Origin: Pseudomonas sp. B21-040 | Lineage (GTDB): Bacteria; Pseudomonadota; Gammaproteobacteria; Pseudomonadales; Pseudomonadaceae | Direction of reading: 5' to 3' | Length of the DNA stretch: 64,000 nt | Assembly (NCBI RefSeq): GCF_024748695.1 | Contig: NZ_CP087176.1 | Span: forward strand, 365,501 to 429,500 | Shown: positions 28,027-36,660 of the stretch, one piece after another | Layout of the letters: every line of letters begins with the position of its first letter | Numbering within the stretch: the first letter of the stretch is position 1 | The notes under the pieces: model-generated | Seen by the model: the letters and a program-made list of their open reading frames with translations, nothing else | Database searches by the model: none | What the model was told of the DNA's origin: nothing | Position numbers and translations under genes: made by a program

Positions 28027-29631
28027 CTATCGGCGAACGACCAGATACAAACCGACGGCCATCATGATTCCCGCCGGCCAGTAGGCCAACTGGTTCAGTG
28101 GCCCGCCAGCGGCGAGTATCGCGCCACCGGCCAGATGGGCCGTACCGAGCAACCGCAGGAACCAGTCGTCGCGGCGTCGATGCCACGGTGGCGGCGGGTC
28201 GTACGCGTGGGGTTGAGACATGCGCTCCAGCAGGTCGCGGGCCATATTGGCCAGGTGCGGCAGCTGTTCAAACTGGCTCTGCACGTTGCCGAGCAAGGCT
28301 TTGGGGCTGACGCGCTCGCGCATCCAGCGCTCGAGGAACGGCTGCGCGGTGTTCCACAGATCGAGGTCCGGGTACAACTGGCGGCCCAGGCCTTCGATGT
28401 TCAACAGGGTCTTTTGCAGCAGAACGAGTTGCGGCTGCACTTCCATGTTGAAGCGTCGGGCGGTCTGGAACAGGCGCATCAACACCTGACCGAAGGAAAT
28501 ATCCTTTAACGGTTTTTCGAAAATCGGCTCGCACACCGTACGGATCGCCGCTTCGAATTCGTTGAGTTTGGTTTCCGCCGGCACCCAGCCCGAATCGATG
28601 TGCAACTGCGCCACGCGCCGGTAATCACGCTTGAAGAAGGCGAACAGGTTGCGCGCCAGGTAATCCTGGTCTTCCGGGGTCAGGCTGCCGACGATGCCGC
28701 AGTCGATCGCGATGTATTGCGGGCTCCACGGGTTCACGGTGCTGACGAAGATGTTGCCGGGGTGCATGTCGGCATGGAAGAAACTGTCGCGGAACACTTG
28801 CGTGAAGAAGATCTCCACACCGCGTTCGGCGAGCATTTTCATGTCGGTACGCTGGTCGGCCAGGGTCGTCAGGTCGGTGACCTGGATGCCGTAGATGCGC
28901 TCCATCACCAACACTTTCGGCCGGCACCAGTCCCAATAGACTTGCGGCACGTACAGCAGCGGCGAGCCTTCGAAGTTGCGCTTCAACTGGCTGGCGTTCG
29001 CCGCCTCGCGCAGCAGATCGAGTTCGTCGTAGATGGTTTTTTCGTAGTCCTGGACCACGTCCACCGGGTGCAGCAAACGCGCGTCGGCCGAGAGCTTTTC
29101 AGCGGCGCGGGCGAGAATGAACAGCCACGCCAGATCCTGGGCGATGACCGGTTTGAGGCCCGGGCGAATTACCTTGACCACCACTTCTTCGCCGGTTTTC
29201 AACTGCGCGGCATGCACCTGCGCCACCGAGGCGGAAGCCAGTGGCTCGACATCGAAGCGGCTGAACACTTCACTGATCTTTTTGCCGAGCTGTTCTTCGA
29301 TCAGTTTGACCGACACTTGCGAGTCGAACGGCGGCACGCGGTCCTGCAGCTTCATCAGCTCATCGGCGATGTCTTCCGGCAGCAGGTCACGGCGGGTGGA
29401 CAGAATCTGCCCGAACTTGATGAAAATCGGCCCGAGGTCCTGCAGCGCCAGGCGCAATCGCGCGCCGCGGCTCAAGTCCAGCGTCTTGCGCGGGAACCAG
29501 CGCCATGGCAACGCGTAACGCAGCGCCAGCAGGAACCAGGGCAGCGGCAGGGCGAACAGCAGGTCATCGAGACGGTAACGAATCACAACGCGCTGGATGC
29601 GCAACAAACGGCGGACGGCAAGCAGCTTCAT
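28027..29631 (-). CDS. ubiB: Ubiquinone biosynthesis kinase-like protein UbiB
   Basis: Atypical kinase/ATPase of the ABC1/ADCK/COQ8 family needed for ubiquinone assembly, membrane-associated, 534 aa. The family-specific [15 protein letters not shown] (KxGQ) segment, the Ala-rich loop [11 protein letters not shown], the VVVKVIRPG lysine, the [12 protein letters not shown] catalytic loop and IAIDCGIVG metal motif are all present. Two C-terminal hydrophobic helices (about residues 490-530) anchor it. Overlaps ubiJ by four bases in the operon ubiE-ubiJ-ubiB. Confidence 0.95.
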   Translation of the reverse strand: MKLLAVRRLLRIQRVVIRYRLDDLLFALPLPWFLLALRYALPWRWFPRKTLDLSRGARLRLALQDLGPIFIKFGQILSTRRDLLPEDIADELMKLQDRVPPFDSQVSVKLIEEQLGKKISEVFSRFDVEPLASASVAQVHAAQLKTGEEVVVKVIRPGLKPVIAQDLAWLFILARAAEKLSADARLLHPVDVVQDYEKTIYDELDLLREAANASQLKRNFEGSPLLYVPQVYWDWCRPKVLVMERIYGIQVTDLTTLADQRTDMKMLAERGVEIFFTQVFRDSFFHADMHPGNIFVSTVNPWSPQYIAIDCGIVGSLTPEDQDYLARNLFAFFKRDYRRVAQLHIDSGWVPAETKLNEFEAAIRTVCEPIFEKPLKDISFGQVLMRLFQTARRFNMEVQPQLVLLQKTLLNIEGLGRQLYPDLDLWNTAQPFLERWMRERVSPKALLGNVQSQFEQLPHLANMARDLLERMSQPHAYDPPPPWHRRRDDWFLRLLGTAHLAGGAILAAGGPLNQLAYWPAGIMMAVGLYLVVRR

Positions 29632-30251
29632 GCGTTATCGCTTGGGTCGAGGGATCGGGAAAGGCGCTCGAAGCGCGCCTCGAGACGTTCCAGATCGAGT
29701 TTGATCTGGTCCAGTTCACTGAAACGGGCTTCGGCTTCGCGCTGACCGACGAGGGTTCGCGATTCTTCAGCCAGGTATTCGCCCAGGTTTTGCCCCAGGC
29801 TGATGAACCCTTGCTGATACCAGCGAGCGCGACTGCGCAGGTGACCACCGATCAGTTGCGTCGCCACCGGGCCGAGCCAGCGCGAGAGTTCATACTCCCA
29901 ATCCAGCTCGAGGTCCTGAAGGATCGCCGCCAGTTCCAGCAGCACGCCGCTGTCTCCGTCGAGTTCGACTTCAGGGCCATGCAGGACCGAGGTCTTGTCC
30001 TTGCTCATCGCCAGTTTCAGCAGGCTTGAGGCCGGTGCACGCAAGGTGCAATCAACGCCGGTTTCCCAGTGGGAAGCGAGCATCAGGCCTTCGTCGCTGG
30101 GCAGGATGAACAGCTGCAATGCCGGGCTGCGGCAATCGATGGCTATCACCCGGCCGCTCAAATGCGCCAGCCGTGGCAGCGCCGTGCTGTCGAGACGCAG
30201 CACCCGGTTCAGGCCGAGTTCAACGCTGGCGAGCAGGCCGGCCAGCAACAT
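29628..30251 (-). CDS. ubiJ: Ubiquinone biosynthesis accessory factor UbiJ (SCP2 domain)
   Basis: Lipid-binding accessory factor of the aerobic ubiquinone metabolon, 207 aa. An N-terminal SCP2-like domain (about residues 10-120; [24 protein letters not shown]) is followed by a C-terminal coiled-coil-prone helix ([12 protein letters not shown]). Fits between ubiE and ubiB with TGATG and ATGA junctions on its two sides. Confidence 0.9.
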   Translation of the reverse strand: MLLAGLLASVELGLNRVLRLDSTALPRLAHLSGRVIAIDCRSPALQLFILPSDEGLMLASHWETGVDCTLRAPASSLLKLAMSKDKTSVLHGPEVELDGDSGVLLELAAILQDLELDWEYELSRWLGPVATQLIGGHLRSRARWYQQGFISLGQNLGEYLAEESRTLVGQREAEARFSELDQIKLDLERLEARFERLSRSLDPSDNA

Positions 30252-31021
30252 CAGGGTTTGATGCCGCGGTGCAGGGCGACGATGCCTGCGGTCATGTTGT
30301 GGTAGGTCACGCGGTCGAAACCGGCCTCGACCATCATCGATTTCAGGGTTTCCTGATTCGGGTGCATGCGGATCGATTCGGCCAGGTAGCGATAGCTTTC
30401 CGAGTCGTTGGTGATCAGCTTGCCCATCAACGGCATGAAGGCGAACGAGTAAGCATCGTAGGCTTTGGACATCAGCGCGTTGGTCGGTTTGGAGAACTCC
30501 AGCACCAACAGGCGACCGCCAGGCTTGAGTACGCGCAGCATCGAACGCAGGGCGTCTTCTTTGTGCGTCACGTTGCGCAGGCCGAAGGCGATGGTCACGC
30601 AGTCGAAGTGATTGTCCGGGAACGGCAGTTTTTCAGCGTCGGCCTGAACGAATTCGACGTTGCCGGCGACACCGAGGTCCAGCAGGCGATCACGTCCGAC
30701 CTTGAGCATCGATTCGTTGATGTCGGCCAGCACGACCTGGCCCGTCGGGCCAACGAGGTGCGAGAATTTTTTGGTCAGGTCGCCTGTGCCGCCGGCGATG
30801 TCCAACACGCGATTACCGGTGCGCACGCCCGAAAGCTCGATTGCGAAACGCTTCCACAAGCGGTGCATGCCGCCCGACAGGAGGTCGTTCATCAAGTCGT
30901 ACTTGGCGGCTACCGAATGGAAAACCTCAGCGACTTTTTCCGCTTTTTGGCTTTCCGGAACGTTTTTGAAACCGAAGTGCGTGGTGGGTTCGGCATCGCT
31001 GCCTTTGCGCTGATCAGTCAT
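30251..31021 (-). CDS. ubiE: Demethylmenaquinone/2-polyprenyl-6-methoxy-benzoquinol methylase UbiE
   Basis: SAM-dependent C-methyltransferase of ubiquinone (and menaquinone) synthesis, 256 aa from the ATG at 31021 ([18 protein letters not shown]). The class I motif [11 protein letters not shown] and the UbiE signatures [17 protein letters not shown] and [17 protein letters not shown] are present. First gene of the long - operon; a plausible sigma70-type promoter lies 30-58 bases upstream. Confidence 0.95.
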   Translation of the reverse strand: MTDQRKGSDAEPTTHFGFKNVPESQKAEKVAEVFHSVAAKYDLMNDLLSGGMHRLWKRFAIELSGVRTGNRVLDIAGGTGDLTKKFSHLVGPTGQVVLADINESMLKVGRDRLLDLGVAGNVEFVQADAEKLPFPDNHFDCVTIAFGLRNVTHKEDALRSMLRVLKPGGRLLVLEFSKPTNALMSKAYDAYSFAFMPLMGKLITNDSESYRYLAESIRMHPNQETLKSMMVEAGFDRVTYHNMTAGIVALHRGIKP

Positions 31022-31050
31022 ATCGCTGTCACCAGAAGAGAATGCGGGAC

Positions 31051-31079
31051 ATTCTAATCCCCAAGGGATGCTTTGTCTT
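31051..31079 (-). promoter_or_regulatory. Putative sigma70 promoter for the ubiE-ubiJ-ubiB operon
   Basis: Read on -: AAGACA (31079-31074), 17-base spacer, TAGAAT (31056-31051). The -10 box matches five of six bases of the consensus and the spacing is ideal; the -35 is weaker. It lies 30 bases before the ubiE ATG. Confidence 0.45.
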
Positions 31080-31176
31080 GGCAAGGCTGAAGGTAAGATG
31101 GATCACCCTCGGGACGTTTTGCCGCACCCGCGGTCAGGATTTACCGACCAAGCATTCATAAAGCAGGAGTCATTTG

Positions 31177-31452
31177 ATGGCCCGTATTAGTGTTGAACGC
31201 GCCCACGGCCTGGGTAAGGAAGCGGCTCGCGAGAAGGCCGACAAGCTGGCGCAGAAATTGTCCGATCAATATGGCCTGGAGCCGCAGTGGTCGGGTGACA
31301 CCTTGAACCTCAAGCGCTCCGGCGTGAAAGGCGCGGTGCATGTCAGCGAAGATTCGATCCGCGTCGATGTCGAGCTGGGCCTGATGATGTCGGCCATGAG
31401 CGGCATGATTAAATCGGAAATCGAGAAGGCGCTGGATAAAGCGTTGGTGTGA
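31177..31452 (+). CDS. Polyhydroxyalkanoic acid system family protein
   Basis: Small basic cytosolic protein of 91 aa (MARISVERAHGLGKEAARE). It starts at the ATG at 31177 with GCAGGAG upstream; a TTG one codon earlier is in frame. It matches the conserved small protein found next to the PHA phasin genes in Pseudomonas (PHA_gran_rgn family). The molecular role is not established; binding to granule proteins or DNA has been suggested from context only. Divergent from ubiE and followed by a REP doublet. Confidence 0.8.
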   Translation: MARISVERAHGLGKEAAREKADKLAQKLSDQYGLEPQWSGDTLNLKRSGVKGAVHVSEDSIRVDVELGLMMSAMSGMIKSEIEKALDKALV

Positions 31453-31477
31453 CCTGCATCGATTTTTGAAGGCAGTC

Positions 31478-31573
31478 CCTGTAGGAGCCGAGCTTGCTCG
31501 CGATGGCGGTGTGTCAGTCCACATCCATTTTGAATGATGAGGGGCTATCGCGAGCAAGCTCGGCTCCTACAGG
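31478..31573. repeat. REP doublet upstream of phaI
   Basis: Inverted units cctgtaggagccgagcttgc (31478-31504 in full) and their complement (31547-31573) form a 27-bp perfect stem with a 42-base loop. Confidence 0.85.
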
Positions 31574-31702
31574 TCGAGGTGTGTGGCACCACTGGTTTAT
31601 GTCAGTTGTTAGGGTGCCGTTTCTAATTTTTCTCCCTACTTTGTGCCTGAGCCCGACACTTATCCGGGCAGTTCCTCAAACCTTCTGCGCGTGAGGTGCA
31701 CC

Positions 31703-32125
31703 ATGGCCAAAGTTATTCTGAAGAAAAAAATCGACGCATCGACCACTGCTCTGGGCGACGTCAAATCCTATGCCCGCAAGATCTGGCTGGCAGGCCTGGG
31801 TGCCTACGCCAAGGTCGGCCAAGAGGGCAGCGATTACTTTCAAGAGTTGATCAAGGCTGGTCAAACTGTTGAAAAGAAAGGCAAAAAAGTAGTGGCTGAG
31901 AAACTTGAAGCCGCTAATGCCGAGATCGATGAAGCCAAGAGTGAAGTGAGCACTTTCAAAGGCAAGGTCGAAGTTCAACTCGACAAGGTCGAGAAGGCTT
32001 TTGACTCGCGTGTCGCAAGTGCCTTGAATCGTATCGGCATTCCGTCTAAACATGACGTTGAGACACTCTCTGCTAAGCTCGATGAGCTGACGGCATTGCT
32101 CGAAAACGTCGCGCGTAAATCTTAA
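31703..32125 (+). CDS. phaI: Phasin PhaI
   Basis: Granule-associated phasin of class II (medium-chain-length) PHA, 140 aa. Start at 31703 (MAKVILKKKIDASTTALGDVKSYARKIWLAG; GAGG upstream). The amphipathic N-terminal helix SYARKIWLAGLGAYAKVG is shared with PhaF, and the C-terminal half is Lys/Glu-rich and likely coiled coil. Ten bases separate it from phaF, and the pair is transcribed toward phaD, opposite to the phaC1-phaZ-phaC2-phaD genes. Confidence 0.92.
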   Translation: MAKVILKKKIDASTTALGDVKSYARKIWLAGLGAYAKVGQEGSDYFQELIKAGQTVEKKGKKVVAEKLEAANAEIDEAKSEVSTFKGKVEVQLDKVEKAFDSRVASALNRIGIPSKHDVETLSAKLDELTALLENVARKS

Positions 32126-32135
32126 GGAGAACGGG

Positions 32136-32993
32136 ATGGCTGTTAAAAAGAACACCGAAAAAGAAGGCAGCTCGTGGATCGGGAAAGTCGAAGACTACTC
32201 CCGCAAAATCTGGCTGGCTGGTTTAGGCGTGTACTCGAAGATCGACACTGACGGCAGCAAGCTCTTCGATACATTGGTCAAAGACGGCGAGAAAGCCGAG
32301 AAGCTCACCAAGAGCGCTGTTGGCAAGAAAGTCGACGCCGCCAAGGATTCTGCTTCGTCGGCCAAGTCGCGCATCAGCGGCGTGAAAGATCGTGCGCTGG
32401 GCAAGTGGGATGAACTGGAAGGGGCTTTCGACAAGCGTCTGAACAGCGCCATTTCGCGCCTCGGTGTCCCGAGCCGCAACGAAGTCAAAGCACTGCACAG
32501 CAAGGTCGACACCCTGACCAAGCAAATCGAAAAACTCACCGGTGCCAAGGTTGCGCCTGTTGCGGCGAAAACCGCGGCGGCCAAACCGGCTGCTAAATCG
32601 GCTGCCAAGCCACTGGCCAAAGCTGCCGCTAAACCGGCTGCCAAACCAGCCGCGAAAGCAGCGGCCAAGCCAGCTGCCAAGACTGCCGCCGCCAAACCTG
32701 CAGCAGCCAAGCCAGCGGCCAAGCCGGTCGCCGCCAAAGCGGCCGCTAAGCCAGCGGCTAAACCGGCTGTCAAAACCGCAGCCGCCAAACCGGCAGCAAA
32801 ACCTGCTGCAGCGAAGAAGCCGGCAGTGAAAAAACCGGCCGCACCGAAAGCCGTTGCAAAACCAGCCGTTGCGGCTGCCAAACCGGCAACCCCGACAGCA
32901 CCGGTCAGCGCATCGAACTCCGCGACTGCGCCAACCCCTGCTGTTACCCCGACTGTCGCGCCAGCTCCATCGACGCCAACCAGTCAGTCCTGA
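32136..32993 (+). CDS. phaF: Phasin PhaF with histone-like AAKP repeat domain
   Basis: Bifunctional phasin of 285 aa. Residues about 10-135 form the phasin domain (YSRKIWLAGLGVYSKID, then a long helix and a leucine-zipper-like segment KVDTLTKQIEKL). From about residue 140 to 255 comes a lysine/alanine/proline-rich domain of AAKP-type repeats that binds DNA non-specifically in the characterised homologue and spreads granules between daughter cells. The end is Ala/Pro/Thr-rich. The repeats make this stretch prone to length variation. A strong terminator follows. Confidence 0.93.
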   Translation: MAVKKNTEKEGSSWIGKVEDYSRKIWLAGLGVYSKIDTDGSKLFDTLVKDGEKAEKLTKSAVGKKVDAAKDSASSAKSRISGVKDRALGKWDELEGAFDKRLNSAISRLGVPSRNEVKALHSKVDTLTKQIEKLTGAKVAPVAAKTAAAKPAAKSAAKPLAKAAAKPAAKPAAKAAAKPAAKTAAAKPAAAKPAAKPVAAKAAAKPAAKPAVKTAAAKPAAKPAAAKKPAVKKPAAPKAVAKPAVAAAKPATPTAPVSASNSATAPTPAVTPTVAPAPSTPTSQS

Positions 32994-33007
32994 TAACCCG
33001 GGGCTCA

Positions 33008-33044
33008 AAAAAACGCCCGACCTGCCAAGGTCGGGCGTTTTTGT
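33008..33044 (+). terminator. Rho-independent terminator after phaF
   Basis: An acgcccgacct / aggtcgggcgt hairpin with a tiny loop, preceded by A7 and followed by a T-run, 20 bases after the phaF stop; could also serve the opposing strand. Confidence 0.92.
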
Positions 33045-33077
33045 TTGTGCACGGTTCAATGAGCGACGCAGCCCTTG

Positions 33078-33167
33078 GTAGGAGCCGAGCTTGCTCGCGA
33101 TGGCGGTGTGTCAGCCCAATTTAATATCGACTGACACGACGCCATCGCGAGCACGCTCGGCTCCTAC
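33078..33167. repeat. REP doublet between phaF and phaD
   Basis: Inverted units gtaggagccgagcttgctcg (33078-33105 in full) and its near-complement (33140-33167, one mismatch), with inner gtgtcag/ctgacac that extends the stem. Lies between the ends of convergent phaF and phaD. Confidence 0.85.
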
Positions 33168-33171
33168 AAGG

Positions 33172-33792
33172 TTAGTCGTGGACTTCGAGATATTGCAGGG
33201 CCATCTGCTCCGTCGCGACCTTGATCGGCGGCAGCAAGTGCGGCGCCACCAGCATCATGATCTGGTACACCACCAGCCGCACTTCACCTTCACCCTCCAG
33301 AATCCGTTGGTAATCCAGCGAGAACAGCAGCGTCATGGTGATCTGTTCCACCAACTGCCCTAACGCCTGGGTGTCACTGACCAACTGCCCTTGAGCCTTC
33401 AACCGCGCCAGCAATGAAGCCAGTGTGCGCTTCAGCGCATTGAGCAAATTGCGTATGCCCTTGGCCAGTTTCGGCAGGCGCCCGGCGAGGTTCGACAGGT
33501 CCTGGAACAGAAACCGGTAGTGCGCCAGCCGTTCGACAATCAAGTGCAGGAACAGCCAGTAATCGTCTGGTCCCAGTTCCACATCGGCGGGTGGGTCGAG
33601 CAGCGGCGCCAGCTCGGTCTGGAAACGCTCGAACAACCCGAGAATCAGCGGTTCCTTGCCGTGAAAGTGGTAGTAGAGATTGCCGGGGCTGATGCCCATC
33701 TCGTTGGCAACTTCCATGGTGGAGACGTTCGGTTCGCCTTTGTGATTGAACAACTGCAAGGCACATTCGAGAATCCGGTCGCGGGTTTTCAT
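33172..33792 (-). CDS. phaD: TetR-family transcriptional regulator PhaD
   Basis: DNA-binding regulator of the PHA genes, 206 aa. The N-terminal TetR helix-turn-helix (TRDRILECALQLFNHKG, STMEVANEMGISPGNLYYHFHGKEPLI) is complete, followed by an all-helical ligand/dimer domain. In P. putida PhaD activates phaC1 and phaI promoters and responds to a fatty-acid-derived signal; that function is carried over from the family. Sits about 60 bases after phaC2 on -. Confidence 0.92.
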   Translation of the reverse strand: MKTRDRILECALQLFNHKGEPNVSTMEVANEMGISPGNLYYHFHGKEPLILGLFERFQTELAPLLDPPADVELGPDDYWLFLHLIVERLAHYRFLFQDLSNLAGRLPKLAKGIRNLLNALKRTLASLLARLKAQGQLVSDTQALGQLVEQITMTLLFSLDYQRILEGEGEVRLVVYQIMMLVAPHLLPPIKVATEQMALQYLEVHD

Positions 33793-33851
33793 CCAGTCTT
33801 CTTAATGGTCGAGTCAGGCCACGGCCGGCGTCGGCCGTGGTGGGTTGAACG

Positions 33852-35533
33852 TCAGCGCACACGCACGTAGGTACCGGGTGCTGCCTCCTGCGGGGGGTAG
33901 TTCTGATTGCCGAGGGTCATGTGAGTTTCTTTTTGTGCCCCGGAACGTTGCTGAATCCACTCCAGCCACTGCGACCACCAACTGCCGTCGACTTGCTTGG
34001 CGTCGTAGTACCAGGCCCGCGGATCGCTGCTCAGTTTTGCGCTCTCGACGTAGTTGGCTTTCGGATTGCTTGGCGGGTTGAGAATGCTTTGTACGTGACC
34101 GCTGTTGGACAAGACGAAGCGTCGTTCGCCACCCAGCAGCAGGGTCGAGCGATACACCGCATCCCACGGCGTGATGTGGTCGTTGATGCCCGCGACGCTG
34201 AAGCTGTCGACGGTGACTTTCTGCAAGTCGATGGGGTGCCGCACACTTCAAGGCCGCCCGGATGACTCAGCGGGTTGTGCTTGAAGAAGTCCAGCAGATC
34301 ACCATGAAAGGCTGCCGGCAGCCGAGTGTTGTCGTTGTTCCAGTAGAGGATGTCGAACGCTGGCGGTTCTTTGCCGAGCAGGTAGTTATTGACGAAGTAG
34401 CTCCAGATCAAATCGTTGGGACGCATCCAGGCGAACACCTTCGCCATGTCGCGACCTTCCAGCACGCCTTTTTGATACGACTTGCGCTTGGCCGCCTCAA
34501 GGGTCTGTTCGTCGGCAAAAAGCGTTGCCGGGGAGTCCATTTGACTGTCGAGCAAGCTCACCAGATAGGTCGCGCTGGACACTCGCCGCAGCTGTCGCTT
34601 GGCCTGCAAGTGGCCTTGCAGCGCGGCGATGGTCAGCCCGCCGGCGCAGGCACCCATCAGGTTCACCTCGCGGGCGCCGGTGATCGCCCGGCAGACATTC
34701 ATCGCTTCTTCCACGGCTTCAACGTACGTCGACAGCCCCCATTCGCGATGACGCACATCCGGATTGCGCCAACTGATCATGAAGGTTTGCAAGCCATTCT
34801 TCAGGGCGTACTGGACGAAACTGTTATGCGGGCTGAGGTCGAAAATGTAGTACTTGTTGATCTGCGGCGGCACCACCAGCAGTGGTTTGGAATACTGTTT
34901 TTCACTCATCGGCTTGTACTGGATCAGTTCCAGCAGCTCGTTGCGAAACACCACGGCGCCAGTCGTGGTGGCCACGGTTTTACCCACTTCGAACGCTTGC
35001 TTGGTGACTTGCCGAGGCAGGCCGTCATTGTGCAAGAGGTCGTCGACCAGATGGCTGATACCGCGCACCAGGCTGTTGCCGCCGGAATTGAAGATCTCCT
35101 TGATCGCCAATGGATTGAGCAACGTGTTGGTTGGCGACACCGCGTCATTGAGCAAGGCAAACGCAAAGTGCGCGCGGGCACGATCGTCGGCCGACATCGC
35201 GCTGTCGTCGATCCAGCTTTTCACCTGTTTCTGCCAGCTCAGGTAGGCCTGCAGGCTGCGTCGGTAAAAAGGGTTGAGGCTCCACGCAGGGTCGTTGAAA
35301 CGACTGTCCTTCGGGTTGGTCGGGTGCAAGGTTTCACCCAGCAATACGCGACCTAGCTGGCCGCCCAGCTTCAAGGCGTGGCGGGCGCTGTGCACCGGGT
35401 TGCGCAAGCCATGGGCCGCGACACTGCGCAGGGTCGAAATCAGATCCCGGCCGCGCAGGCCGGTAATCGCACTCTGTGCGTTGATGAACGCGGCGGGAGT
35501 GGGCAAAGCGTCTCTCGCTGGTTTTTCGCGCAT
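33852..35533 (-). pseudogene. phaC2: PHA synthase PhaC2, interrupted by a one-base frameshift
   Basis: Class II poly(3-hydroxyalkanoate) synthase, expected 560 aa. From the ATG at 35533 the frame is good for about 432 codons, with the nucleophile box MGACAGG (Cys near residue 296). At the run of four G (34233-34236 on +) the frame is lost, and translation goes on in a wrong frame to 34031. The rest of the protein continues in the next frame (IDLQKVTVDSFSVAGINDHI to GTYVRVR, ending 33852). The catalytic Asp (NDHITPWD) and His (SGHVQS) lie after the break, so the product as written would be inactive. One missing base in the G run restores the gene; the remaining sequence shows no decay. Confidence 0.85.
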
Positions 35534-35658
35534 GTCTCAACACTCCTTCGTCTTCAAGCCAAAAACAAACAAACAGAACCAGATCACCATAGTCGCTGTT
35601 GTGGGTTGTTGCGCGGCGTGGCGTCCTGCCTGCCTGTTTGGGTAAACAAATTCCCGAA

Positions 35659-36513
35659 TTAACCGCTCAATGGCGACGGATGTGGGTGCATGACGGCGCG
35701 CTGACGTTCCTCTTCGAGGAATTTCATGATGATCGGTGCCACCGCCTCGGCGCGGGTAATCAGGAACAAATGCCCGTCATCGATGATGTGCAACTGGGCG
35801 TTGGGAATACGCCAGGCGAGCATGCGCATGTTGATCAACGGGATCAGTGGGTCGTCGTCGCCGGCCAATACCAGGGTCGGCTGGTTGATCTTGTGCAGCC
35901 AGTGAATGCTGGTCCAGCCAAGACCGGCAAACAGCTGCCAGTAATACCCGAGCTTGCCTGCCGAACGGACTTTCGCCGCGTGGCTGGCCGCCAGGGTGGG
36001 ATCGCGACGGAACGAGCCGCCATAGATCATCGGAGCAATGCGGATGACATGAGACGGCTGGATGTAGCGCCGTGGGCTGGCCATCATCCACAGTACTTTC
36101 GGTTTGCCCGGCACCATCACCGCGCCGGCCGCCGTGGCCGCCAACACGAGTTTCTTGCAGCGCTCGGGGTAGTCATACGCGAACTGCTGGGCGAGGGCGC
36201 CACCCCAGGACACACCGATGACGTTGACTTGTCCGTAGTCAAGATAGTCGAGCATGCGTGCCGTGAGTTTCGCCAGGCCCGGGAAACGATAAGGCCGGTT
36301 CGGCGTGGATGAACCACCGACACCGGGTACGTCAAAAGCAATGACTTCCAGGTCTGGGTCCAGTGCCGCGACGAACGGAAACACCAGCTCCAGGTTGGCG
36401 CCGATGCCGTTGAAAATCAGCAAGGGCGTCAAGTGAGGCTTGCCGGGGCGTACTGCCGTGCGGAGGGTCTGGCCATCCAGGTCGACAGTACGAAAGATGA
36501 ACGGTTGCGGCAT
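35659..36513 (-). CDS. phaZ: Intracellular PHA depolymerase PhaZ
   Basis: Degrades stored medium-chain-length PHA at the granule surface; alpha/beta hydrolase of 284 aa. The lipase box GVSWGG carries the nucleophile Ser, and ALDPDLEVIAFDVPGVGGS, AGDDDPLIPLIN (acid) and DDGHLFL (His) complete the triad. No signal peptide, in keeping with an intracellular enzyme. Between phaC1 and phaC2 in the usual order. Confidence 0.94.
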   Translation of the reverse strand: MPQPFIFRTVDLDGQTLRTAVRPGKPHLTPLLIFNGIGANLELVFPFVAALDPDLEVIAFDVPGVGGSSTPNRPYRFPGLAKLTARMLDYLDYGQVNVIGVSWGGALAQQFAYDYPERCKKLVLAATAAGAVMVPGKPKVLWMMASPRRYIQPSHVIRIAPMIYGGSFRRDPTLAASHAAKVRSAGKLGYYWQLFAGLGWTSIHWLHKINQPTLVLAGDDDPLIPLINMRMLAWRIPNAQLHIIDDGHLFLITRAEAVAPIIMKFLEEERQRAVMHPHPSPLSG

Positions 36514-36549
36514 GCTTCAAGCCCTGTGGGTTAATTCATCCCCGATCCT

Positions 36550-36642
36550 CTGTAGGCGTTGAGCTTGCTCACGATAGCGGTGGGGCAGGCTCAGCAATAT
36601 TGACTGTGCTGCCGCCTTCGCGAGCAAGCTCGGCTCCTACAG
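36550..36642. repeat. REP doublet between phaC1 and phaZ
   Basis: Imperfect inverted units (left from 36550, right ending 36642, core gagcttgctcacga / cgcgagcaagctc). Located in the phaC1-phaZ gap, where it may tune readthrough from phaC1 into phaZ. Confidence 0.75.
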
Positions 36643-36660
36643 GGGCGCGAGGTGTGTCAG

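Noticed and set aside
32540..32880. Repetitive gccaaaccggctgc-type DNA in phaF as a separate repeat element
   Set aside because: It is the coding sequence of the AAKP repeats of PhaF and stays in frame throughout.
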